A stretch of DNA of 23,002 nucleotides from an uncultured Eubacteriales bacterium (GTDB lineage Bacteria; Bacillota; Clostridia; Peptostreptococcales; Anaerovoracaceae). The translations under genes and the position numbers were made by a program. The DNA lies in the NCBI GenBank assembly GCA_900540145.1, contig UQEW01000033.1, positions 1-23,002 of the forward strand, written 5' to 3'. The notes beneath the pieces were generated by a model, which saw only the letters and a list, made by a program, of their open reading frames with translations, ran no database searches and was not told the origin of the DNA. Positions 7,662-14,538 of this stretch are shown here, one piece after another (positions within the stretch are counted from its first letter, which is position 1; every line of letters begins with the position of its first letter).

Positions 7662-8444
7662 CTATATGTCATGATAGGAGCAGGACACACCGCATGAGCA
7701 TTTGCCACAGTTTTCACCGCCCTCCATGTCTGGCGCAAGCTCTTTCTTCTTATCATAACACATGTAGACACATTTTGTCTTGTCAACTTCATAATTTTTT
7801 CCGTTAAATTTTATTGCCTTCATTGGACAGGCATCTACGCACTCCCTGCAAATGCCTTTTGCCTTGTACAGGCATTGCTCTTCCAATGGATTGTCCGCTG
7901 GCAATATAGCTTCGGTGACGAAGGTGATCATTCTGCCTGCACAACCGCGCTTAGTGATGATCATATTATTAATGCCGAAAGTGCCCACGCCAGCGATCAC
8001 GCCAATATGGCGATGTGACCAGTTACTGGAAATAGCTCTTTCGACTATGCCGCCCGTCGGCAAAGAATTGGTTGATTCGTAGCCCCGGCTGCGCAGAAAG
8101 GCGCTCAGGTGCTCATTGAGAGCAGCCAACATTTCGTTGGTTCTGTTATAGGCGTCGTCCCATAACAGCGAAGAAAATTCTCCGCCCGTGTTTGAATCGA
8201 TCACCTTTTTCGTATAAGGCACAAATATGGCTACTACCGACTGCGCGCTCTCCAGAAGCTCGCTCGGCATTAAATGACCGAGGATCACTTCTTCCTTCAG
8301 CTGCACAAAAGCCGGATCATCCGCAGCAGCAATACCTACTATCGGCGCGCGCCACAGGTCGCGGCAGTCCTCCCGCTTTCCATATGAAGCGACGAAACTC
8401 ACAGCTTCTTCTATCAGTTTTTCTTTTAATTCCATATTTGTCAT
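7662..8444 (-). CDS. QueG-like 4Fe-4S protein of unknown role
   Basis: The protein has 260 residues and resembles the epoxyqueuosine reductase (QueG) family in its central part (HIGVIAGVGTFGINNMIITKRG, about 146-167) and C-terminal ferredoxin module. Cysteines 191, 199, 202 and 206 form a CxxxxxxxCxxCxxxCP set. A second group lies at 225, 229, 246, 249, 251 and 255. This could hold two clusters, although the second group is not a standard ferredoxin spacing. It is shorter than true QueG (often 300-380 residues), and I could not identify the catalytic Asp motif. A role in tRNA modification is therefore doubtful, and an electron carrier or activator for the neighbouring reductase is an alternative. 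A GGAGG site lies 7 nt before the ATG at 8444. It sits between the component B operon terminator and tRNA-Sec. Confidence 0.7.
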   Translation of the reverse strand: MTNMELKEKLIEEAVSFVASYGKREDCRDLWRAPIVGIAAADDPAFVQLKEEVILGHLMPSELLESAQSVVAIFVPYTKKVIDSNTGGEFSSLLWDDAYNRTNEMLAALNEHLSAFLRSRGYESTNSLPTGGIVERAISSNWSHRHIGVIAGVGTFGINNMIITKRGCAGRMITFVTEAILPADNPLEEQCLYKAKGICRECVDACPMKAIKFNGKNYEVDKTKCVYMCYDKKKELAPDMEGGENCGKCSCGVSCSYHDI

Positions 8445-8464
8445 TTTAACGCCTCCGTTCTTTC

Positions 8465-8498
8465 AAAAAACGGGGTTCTACACCTTGGCAGAACCCCG
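8465..8498 (-). terminator. Terminator after the grdB-type gene
   Basis: A 9-bp perfect stem (CGGGGTTCT at 8471-8479 with 8490-8498) has a 10-nt loop and, on the minus strand, a run of six T (complement of 8465-8470). It begins 16 nt past the UAA of the selenoprotein gene and ends only about 20 nt before the QueG-like start. Downstream genes therefore need read-through or a promoter overlapping this hairpin. Confidence 0.9.
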
Positions 8499-8514
8499 CT
8501 GAAAAGCCTCTCAC

Positions 8515-9786
8515 TTATTTGGTTAGAAGTTCAAGAGCGTTCATAACGATCTCGGTCTGTCTTGCTTCTTCCTTTTCCGGAGGCAGATTAGGGTCGCCTG
8601 TAGGATAAGGAATAGCCTGAGCGCCTGAGATTCTGGCAGCTCCTACAGTCTTTGATATAGGAGTTACTGTACAAATGTGGGCTGCAGGGATTCCTGCTTT
8701 TTCAATTTGTTTAACTATTGTTGCACCGCAACGTGTACAGGTACCTCAGGTACTCGTCAGGATAACGCCGTTAACACCTGCATCAAGCAGGTCCTGAGCC
8801 ATCTCCTGACCAAACTTAGTAGCATCTGCAACAGAAGTCGAGTTTCCTGTTGTTGTAAGCAAATAAGGATATACAGAACCGATAACACCTTCCTTTTCCA
8901 GTCTCTTAAGAGCGCTGTAAGGAGCTACACGGTTAGGATCCTCGTTGGCGTATACAGGGTCATATCCTGCATGTACGCATTCGAACTCACCTTTGTTAAG
9001 ACCGTCTTTGCCCTCAAGGCTGTATTTCTTCCAGAATTTAGCGGAAGCAGCGAACATGTGGTCCGGGTTGCCCATAGGAACGATACCGCCGGTAGTGCAA
9101 AGAGCAATCTTTGCCTTTGACAGATCCTTGATAGGAGGTGCCGGATCTACCTTCTCATATACGGAGATCTCCAGCTCAGTTTCATATGGTTCACCTTTGA
9201 GCTTTTTAACCAACATGTCAACAGCTCTCTTTGCGCCTCTCTCCTCGTGGAATACGTTAACACGCTGTCCCTTCGGATAATAGTGTTCCTGCTTTGGAGT
9301 TCCCAGTTTTTCACCGGAAATCAACTTATTAACAAATCCTGTGATAAGCGGAATTGCCTTTCTTATAGTAGCGGCTGACTTACCTACTTCCATGATATAG
9401 CAATCAGCCTTGTACATTTCTACGCCAGGATTTTCCCAGTACAGACCTGTAACTGAAGGGATTCCATAAGTTTGCTGAGCAAATTTGCAGACTTCGCAAC
9501 ATGCGATACCAAATCTTCCTGCGTTGAAAGCAGGACCTGCAATCAGTATGTCAGGCTTGTACGCCTCAATCTGCTTTTTTACAAATTCCTTGCATACGTC
9601 CATATTCTCTGCGAAATAGTTATCTCCGCAGACGATCGTAGCAACGATTTCACCGCCCTTGATAGAAGGAGCAAAAGCATTGGCGTTGCCGCGTGGTCCA
9701 TCTTCTACGAAAGGCTCTGTGTATGCGAATTCCTCACCACCGATCTGTCCAAAGAATTGGTTAGTGTAAAACAAAATTCTTTTCAT
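8515..9786 (-). CDS. Selenoprotein subunit of glycine/sarcosine/betaine-type reductase component B (GrdB/GrdF/GrdH family)
   Basis: This is the substrate-binding selenoprotein subunit of a Stickland reductase. Its Sec attacks the pyruvoyl-bound substrate and passes a carboxymethyl-type group to selenoprotein GrdA. The frame appears to stop at UGA (8748-8746) after residue 346. Translation past it gives the family hallmark TST-U-GTCTRCGATIVK, with Sec347 in a UxxC motif and further cysteines at 350 and 353. It then runs to UAA at 8515 for 423 residues, normal for the family, whose characterised Sec is near position 350. A SECIS-like hairpin follows the UGA. The N-terminal half (MKRILFYTNQFFGQIGGEE) is also characteristic. 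An AAGGAG site lies 7 nt before the ATG, 22 nt after the partner proprotein gene. The substrate cannot be deduced by eye, so no gene letter is given. Confidence 0.93.
8720..8748 (-). promoter_or_regulatory. UGA(Sec) codon and SECIS-like hairpin in the GrdB-type gene
   Basis: The UGA occupies 8748-8746. After a 13-nt spacer, GTTGC (8732-8728), the loop GGT and GCAAC (8724-8720) form a compact hairpin. The apical loop carries the G and U typical of bacterial SECIS loops, about 20 nt past the UGA, the distance expected for SelB recognition. Confidence 0.75.
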
Positions 9787-9808
9787 TTCAGTTCTCCTTT
9801 CTTCAAAG

Positions 9809-11095
9809 TTATATGGTCACAGCGCCTACATAAGTGTTACCCTGCAGATTATGGCTTCCCATAATACCGTGGATCTCAAGCAGCAGACGTCCGTCTTCCT
9901 GAATAGAGTTAACGTTACCGCCGCAGACTCTCTCAACATCCTTCAGGTTGCCGATGGTCTTTTCCATTGCCGGCAACATAACTGTAGCGTTGGAGTTTCC
10001 TGTTGAAACGATAGCGTTAGCTTCCTGAACGCTGTCTGGAAGCGGTTCGCTCATTCCATCAGTTCCTGCGTCCTCATTGGTGATTATTACTGTCTTGATT
10101 CCGTTCTGCTCCAGCTCTTGGCATACGATCATCAAGTCAGTAGTCGGGTTACCGAAGCCTTCCTGAGAAATTATAGCTCCGTCAGCACCCAGCATCTTTA
10201 CCTGTCTTACAGTAAGCATTCTGTCTCTGAATTTTTCTTTAAGAGTAGTCATCAGTGGGTTTAAGACTATGCCCATGAAGTTGATTTCCTTACCGTGAAC
10301 CTTGAAAAGTTCATCGATAACAGCATTGTTCTGATGCATATAAGTTGTAGTCTTTGAGCCAGGTGATACACAGTTACCTGAAATCAAAGCTCCGTCCATA
10401 ACTTCCAGTGGAGTGATCATGGTAGGAACCATGACCTTTGAGTCTCTTCCGTAGAAATATGTGTCATGGAGAAGGCCCTGAGACATGCAGTTGTATACAT
10501 AAACAACTTTTGGCAGGTCAGGATACTCAGCGTATTTTTCTCCTATAGATTTCCATTCATAATTTTCTGAAACATAATCTTCGCAGCCGAAACCTATCTT
10601 GCCTACATAGTTAGCAACTTTAATTCCAGCTAATCTTACTACTTCTTCGTGTTCATGCTGGTCGATATGATCTTGTTTGTCTATGATCATAACCAGGTGA
10701 TTAATGTGTGAATAAAGTGTATAGTCTGTCATAGGACCTGACATGTCGATAACTCCCTCTTGGAAGCCTACGATAGGCCCTGTAGTAGTAACAGCGCATC
10801 CTTGTAATGCATAAGTTATGCCGCTTCCGGCTTCCTGCATGTCCTCGTGGAACAGTCCCGGGAAACATTCTCCGCCTTCAAGCTTAGCTCTAGGCTCGAT
10901 AACATCTTTTACGGGTACAATTCTTACAGATTCACCGGGTCTTGCAATGTCAAATGAAACGCTTTTTACTCTACTATCGTCCAGAACTAAATCTTCAAGC
11001 TTCTTTGGGTCTACATAAAGGCAGCCATCAACGATTTTTTCCTCATCACCGAATTGGATGTCTTTAATCGTGATTTTTCTTAGTTCCAAATTCAT
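9809..11095 (-). CDS. Component B proprotein (GrdE/GrdG/GrdI family), pyruvoyl-forming
   Basis: This is the precursor of the two smaller subunits of a glycine/sarcosine/betaine-type reductase component B. Family members cleave themselves at an Asn-Cys bond. The new N-terminal Cys becomes the pyruvoyl group that binds the amino substrate as a Schiff base. The protein has 428 residues. The site is present as ALISG-NC-V with Cys242, the cleavage position described for clostridial GrdE. Other family landmarks are ARPGESVRIVPVKDVIEPR (51-69), GFQEGVIDMSGP (110-121), YPDLPKVVYVY (191-201) and GKEINFMG. An AAAGGA site lies 9 nt before the ATG. It is first in a two-gene operon, driven by a sigma-54 promoter at 11183-11199. 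No grdA, grdC or grdD lies nearby, so which amine is used is open. Confidence 0.92.
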   Translation of the reverse strand: MNLELRKITIKDIQFGDEEKIVDGCLYVDPKKLEDLVLDDSRVKSVSFDIARPGESVRIVPVKDVIEPRAKLEGGECFPGLFHEDMQEAGSGITYALQGCAVTTTGPIVGFQEGVIDMSGPMTDYTLYSHINHLVMIIDKQDHIDQHEHEEVVRLAGIKVANYVGKIGFGCEDYVSENYEWKSIGEKYAEYPDLPKVVYVYNCMSQGLLHDTYFYGRDSKVMVPTMITPLEVMDGALISGNCVSPGSKTTTYMHQNNAVIDELFKVHGKEINFMGIVLNPLMTTLKEKFRDRMLTVRQVKMLGADGAIISQEGFGNPTTDLMIVCQELEQNGIKTVIITNEDAGTDGMSEPLPDSVQEANAIVSTGNSNATVMLPAMEKTIGNLKDVERVCGGNVNSIQEDGRLLLEIHGIMGSHNLQGNTYVGAVTI

Positions 11096-11182
11096 TTTGA
11101 GTTTTCCTTTCTTGTTGATCTGTGTGTGTGATTTTTTGTGGTTGTGTGTGGTATTAATGCTTTGTGGGACATTACTCTAATA

Positions 11183-11199
11183 TTGCAATTTCCATGCCA
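11183..11199 (-). promoter_or_regulatory. Sigma-54 (-24/-12) promoter of the component B operon
   Basis: On the minus strand the site reads TGGCATGGAAATTGCAA: a good TGGCA and TTGC with 10 nt between GG and GC. Start of transcription is predicted near 11173, giving a leader of about 75 nt. That leader is unusual: it is CA-rich (complement of TG runs at 11121-11130 and 11141-11151) and probably unstructured. Two palindromes lie upstream at 11226-11317. Confidence 0.85.
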
Positions 11200-11225
11200 A
11201 AACCATGCAATATCGAGTAAAATGC

Positions 11226-11317
11226 TTCGTTGGAATTTCAACGAAATATGTTAAATTGTAAACACAATATAACATTTATCATCATTATACGATAGTTTTT
11301 TGTCGAAATTGCGACAA
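11226..11317. promoter_or_regulatory. Two palindromic activator sites upstream of the component B operon
   Basis: Site 1 is TTCGTTG-GAATTT-CAACGAA (11226-11245). Site 2 is TTGTCG-AAATTG-CGACAA (11300-11317). Both are perfect dyads with a 6-nt A/T-rich core and related arms. Centres are 73 bp apart, close to seven helical turns, so both would face the same side. They lie about 45 and 118 bp upstream of the -24/-12 element. The activator encoded at 11334-12779 ends just beyond them and is the likely binder (inference). Confidence 0.7.
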
Positions 11318-11333
11318 CATTTAGACGTTTCGA

Positions 11334-12779
11334 TTATTTTTCTACGTCTTCTATGCCTAGTCTTCCCATTTTATATTTAAGAGTTTGCCTCGGTATGCCT
11401 AAAATTTCTCCTGCTTTGGTCTTGTTGCCCTTAGTGCGTTTTAGGACTCCCAATATGAGGTCTCTCTCTACTTTTTCTACTGTGCTCCTCAAATCGCAAT
11501 TATCTTTATCAAGATCTATTACTATATTGTCATTGCTTTCCTTAAGTCTTTTTCCGTCAGTTCCGTCTCTCCTTGCCAACACATTTTTATCATTATGTTT
11601 TTCATTAAGATACAAAGGAAGTTCGCTATATTGCAATATTTCTCCTTTTGTCATGCTTACCATTGCTTCTATCACATGCTTAAGCTCGCGTACATTTCCT
11701 TCCCATCTGTACTCAAGGAAAAAGTTTCTAAGTTCTTCTGATATTCCTTTTACATTTTTTCCATATACTTCATTGAAATAATCTATATAGTTATCTGTGA
11801 GGTATTCTATATCGTTTTTTCTGTCTCTCAGCGGAGGCAAATAAATCATATTGCCGGAAAGTCTGTAAAATAAGTCTTTTCTCAGTATATTCTTTTCTAT
11901 CGCTTCCATAGGGTCTATATTCATGGCTGCCACAATCTTAACATTAACCTTTTTTTCTTTGTTGGCGCCTATAGGTCTGAAAGTTCCCTCCTGAACTACA
12001 CGAAGCAATTTGCCTTGAACATGATATGGCAAAGCATTAAGCTCATCTAAAAAGAATATACCACCATCTGCCTCTTCAAACAGACCCTTTCTATTCTCAG
12101 CGCCTGTATATGAGCCCTTTGTTGTGCCAAACAATATGGATTCGATAAGATTCTCCGGCACGGCTGCGCAGTTTTGGATTATTATTTTTTGCTTCGGATT
12201 GGCCGCATAGTTTATTATGGACTGTGCAAACAGCTCTTTTCCTGTTCCCGTCTCGCCGTAAATCAACGTAGGATTTTGATTTAATGCAAAAACCTTTGCC
12301 CTTTCAATAGCATCAAGCATTTCCTCATCTATGGTAAGTATGTCATCGAAACTTATCTGCTCGTTGTTATCCATATTAGGGTTAAAATTACTCTCGCGGG
12401 ATAATTTATTTAAATATTCTTTTTTTTCTACCGCGTCACCTACAGTGGTGAGATCTTTTGTAAGCTCAACGGTACCGACTATCTGTCCTTCGCGAAATAT
12501 AGGTATGGTAACGTTCTGCGTCACATATACATTACCATTGATATCCACAAATTCCTGTGCGTCCCTGAAAATGCTTGTCCCAGTAGACATGGTCTTTACA
12601 ATGGAACTGTTATTTCTTCCCAGAGACGGATACATTTCAAAGAAATTTTTATATTCTTTAACATCGGATTTATTGCCGATAGCAGGATCAAAACGGGAAT
12701 TATATACTATTTCATAGTCTTTATTCACAAGCAGTATATGATCTACATTTTTCAGCAGAAGTTCTTTCTTGGTTATCAT
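11334..12779 (-). CDS. Sigma-54-dependent activator (PAS-AAA+-Fis type), likely component B operon regulator
   Basis: The 481-residue paralogue of the activator at 1760-3193. A PAS-like sensor spans about 5-110. The AAA+ domain has Walker A GETGTGKE at 175-182, the sigma-54 contact loop GSYTGA at 222-227 (differing from GAFTGA at two positions) and Walker B GGIFFLDE. The C-terminal Fis-type helix-turn-helix is GNKTKAGEILGIPRQTL. It is predicted to sense a fermentation substrate or related signal and to turn on the promoter at 11183-11199 through the palindromes at 11226-11317. It is cotranscribed with grdX: its ATG lies 2 nt past the grdX stop, with an AGGAGG ribosome site inside the end of grdX. 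Similar regulators (PrdR type) control proline and glycine reductase genes in Clostridia. Confidence 0.88.
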   Translation of the reverse strand: MITKKELLLKNVDHILLVNKDYEIVYNSRFDPAIGNKSDVKEYKNFFEMYPSLGRNNSSIVKTMSTGTSIFRDAQEFVDINGNVYVTQNVTIPIFREGQIVGTVELTKDLTTVGDAVEKKEYLNKLSRESNFNPNMDNNEQISFDDILTIDEEMLDAIERAKVFALNQNPTLIYGETGTGKELFAQSIINYAANPKQKIIIQNCAAVPENLIESILFGTTKGSYTGAENRKGLFEEADGGIFFLDELNALPYHVQGKLLRVVQEGTFRPIGANKEKKVNVKIVAAMNIDPMEAIEKNILRKDLFYRLSGNMIYLPPLRDRKNDIEYLTDNYIDYFNEVYGKNVKGISEELRNFFLEYRWEGNVRELKHVIEAMVSMTKGEILQYSELPLYLNEKHNDKNVLARRDGTDGKRLKESNDNIVIDLDKDNCDLRSTVEKVERDLILGVLKRTKGNKTKAGEILGIPRQTLKYKMGRLGIEDVEK

Positions 12780-12781
12780 GC

Positions 12782-13165
12782 CTACCTCCTGTACTCTTCT
12801 ATACCACTTTTTAATAATAAAAGATCAATATACTGTAGATCCGGCAATAATTGTTCATCATATTTTTTTCTATAAGTATTTTCTATGAGTTTTTTGGTTT
12901 CTTTAATGCTGTCTTCAATAATGATAACGCTCTGCAAATCCGTACTGCCTTCAATTCTTTCCAAGAATACCGACTTGTATGGAGTCTCATGAGGCTTTAT
13001 CCTTCCCATCATAGGGTGCATAATCAACTTGGCGCCAAGATGTATATAATCTCTTGCTATTCTAAGGATCTCCTCCTGATCCGCGTCGGGATAAAACTCG
13101 ATTTTTTCCTGTTCTTTCAATTCTTTATTCACTTTTGGGTTATTCGTAATTATCAATGCTTCCAT
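12782..13165 (-). CDS. grdX: GrdX family protein
   Basis: GrdX is a small conserved protein of unknown biochemical function, encoded at the head of glycine-reductase-type operons. It has 127 residues, a usual length, and opens with the family's MxxLIITNNPKV. MHPMMGRIKPHETPYKS (about 50-66) and a C-terminal helical part follow. No ribosome binding site is visible before the ATG. A candidate -10 box ends 8 nt upstream, so the message may be leaderless. It is translationally coupled to the sigma-54 activator downstream. Here it heads a regulator operon rather than the reductase genes themselves, which is a variation on the usual layout. The family call is from memory of the N-terminal signature. 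Confidence 0.8.
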   Translation of the reverse strand: MEALIITNNPKVNKELKEQEKIEFYPDADQEEILRIARDYIHLGAKLIMHPMMGRIKPHETPYKSVFLERIEGSTDLQSVIIIEDSIKETKKLIENTYRKKYDEQLLPDLQYIDLLLLKSGIEEYRR

Positions 13166-13173
13166 ACTTATAA

Positions 13174-13200
13174 TTTATACTACTGACAAAAAACTGTCAA
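13174..13200 (-). promoter_or_regulatory. Candidate promoter of grdX with overlapping dyad
   Basis: On the minus strand TTGACA (13200-13195) is followed after 15 nt by TATAAA (13179-13174). The spacing is short, but the -35 is perfect. Transcription would start within 1-2 nt of the ATG at 13165. A small dyad, TGACA-N6-TGTCA, overlaps the -35 box and could be an operator. Confidence 0.5.
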
Positions 13201-13246
13201 GTCTAAGGTTGTCTATGGGATGCTTTTTTTAATTACAATTTTCTAT

Positions 13247-13275
13247 TTGTAATATGTATTTGAAAAAGGTATAAT
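13247..13275 (+). promoter_or_regulatory. Sigma-A-type promoter of selD
   Basis: TTGTAA (13247-13252), a 17-nt spacer and a perfect TATAAT (13270-13275) predict a start near 13282. The leader of about 39 nt contains AAGGAGG at 13308-13314, six bases before the ATG at 13321. Confidence 0.8.
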
Positions 13276-13320
13276 TGACGCAAATAATTAATTTTTAAAA
13301 TAACATTAAGGAGGTTGACT

Positions 13321-14355
13321 ATGGCAGAAATAAAGTTAACTGATCTGACGCAAAACGGCGGCTGAGCTGCAAAAGTTGAGCCTGATGCTCTGGCGCAGGT
13401 TCTGCGTCAATTACCGAAGTTTGATGATCCTAATCTTCTTGTAGGTTTTGATACCAGCGACGATGCTGCTGTTTATAAAATAAATGACGATACTGCTCTG
13501 ATACAGACAGTCGATATATTCCCCCCTGTAGTTGACGACCCGTACAGCTACGGCCAGATAGCCGCTGCAAATTCTCTCAGCGATGTATATGCCATGGGCG
13601 GCAGGCCCAAACTTGCAATGAATGTTCTCTGCATGCCTGAAGATTTGGATAAAGAAATTATACTTGAAATTCTTCAGGGCGGTTATTCAAAGTGCAAAGA
13701 AGCTGAGACAATAATTTGCGGAGGTCATACGATAAAAGACAATGAGCCAAAATACGGTTTATGTGTCAGTGGTTTCGTACATCCCGAAAAGATTTTAAAA
13801 AACAGTACGGTAAGAGAAGGAGATGTTCTTATTCTTACAAAGGCTTTAGGTACCGGCATTTTAAATACAGCAATTAAAGCTGATCTGCTTTTGCCTGATA
13901 CAGAAAAAGCTCTGATTAATTCCATGGCTGCGCTGAACAAAGACGCTGCTTCAGCTATGGAGGGTTTTGCCATAAGCGGATGTACTGATGTAACCGGCTT
14001 CGGTCTGATGGGGCATGCCAATGAAATGGCTTCAGGCAGCGGCAGAACCATAGTTATCGATAGTTCTAAAGTGCCTGTCCTTCCTCAGGCATATGAAATG
14101 GCTGAAATGGGTATAGTGCCGAAAGGAGCTTATAACAATCGCAACTGGATAAGTTGCAGCGTAGGTTTCGGTGAAAACGTCTCTCTGGCCATGTCTGATG
14201 TTCTGTTCGATCCTCAGACATCCGGCGGATTGCTTATCTCTCTGCCTGAAGCCGAAGCAGTGAAACTCATTTCTAACCTCAAGGATACAGTGCCTGTAGC
14301 TGAAATAATAGGTTATGTGGAAAAATTCTCAGGAAAAACGGTTCAAGTCATATAG
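13321..14355 (+). CDS. selD: Selenophosphate synthetase SelD, a selenoprotein
   Basis: SelD makes selenophosphate, the selenium donor for SelA, from selenide and ATP. The ATG at 13321 has a strong AAGGAGG site. Codon 15 (13363-13365) is an in-frame UGA in NGG-U-AAK, where other SelD proteins carry Cys or Sec, with the essential Lys at position 18. Reading through gives 344 residues, the normal length, with GFDTSDDAAVY, TVDIFPPVVDDPY, SLSDVYAMGGRP and TDVTGFGLMGH all typical. A gene caller that stops at UGA would report only 13594-14355 and lose the active site. The gene is transcribed alone, opposite to the rest of the sel genes. Because SelD needs Sec to be made, the pathway is autocatalytic. 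Confidence 0.96.
13363..13409 (+). promoter_or_regulatory. UGA(Sec) codon and candidate SECIS hairpins in selD
   Basis: Downstream of the UGA (13363-13365) are two candidate stem-loops. GAGC-CTGAT-GCTC lies at 13378-13390. A stronger one, CGCAG-GTT-CTGCG (13394-13406), extends to 8 bp with a G-U pair (13391-13409). The second resembles the GCAGGTCTGC apex of the E. coli fdhF SECIS but lies further from the UGA than usual. I cannot decide between them. Confidence 0.55.
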
Positions 14356-14424
14356 GCTTAACAAAAAATCTGTATGAGTCTGTATGAGATAGAACAATGT
14401 TGAAGAATCGTGTTACAGGAATCG

Positions 14425-14458
14425 TGCCGCCACGGGGAAGTCGAACTCCGGGGCGGCA
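14425..14458. terminator. GC-rich stem-loop between the convergent selD and deacylase genes
   Basis: TGCCGCC (14425-14431) pairs with GGCGGCA (14452-14458). Inside is a second short stem GGGG/CTCC with loop AAGTCGAA. Only a weak TTT follows on the plus strand, so as a terminator of selD it would be imperfect. Read on the minus strand, the inner part (GGAGTTCGACTTCC) looks like a tRNA T arm, but no tRNA body surrounds it. Confidence 0.5.
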
Positions 14459-14538
14459 TTTCAGATTGGAGGCAAGAGTCAATCATGCAAGTAAGGGAAA
14501 ATATTATTTTCTGCTGATGATTTGACATGGTCCGCTTC

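Noticed and set aside
8677..9120. A plus-strand frame over the GrdB-type gene
   Set aside because: It is a shadow of the selenoprotein gene on the other strand; its Cys-rich look comes from antisense reading.
14425..14458. A complete tRNA gene
   Set aside because: Only a T-arm-like core is present; no anticodon arm, D arm or acceptor stem can be drawn around it.
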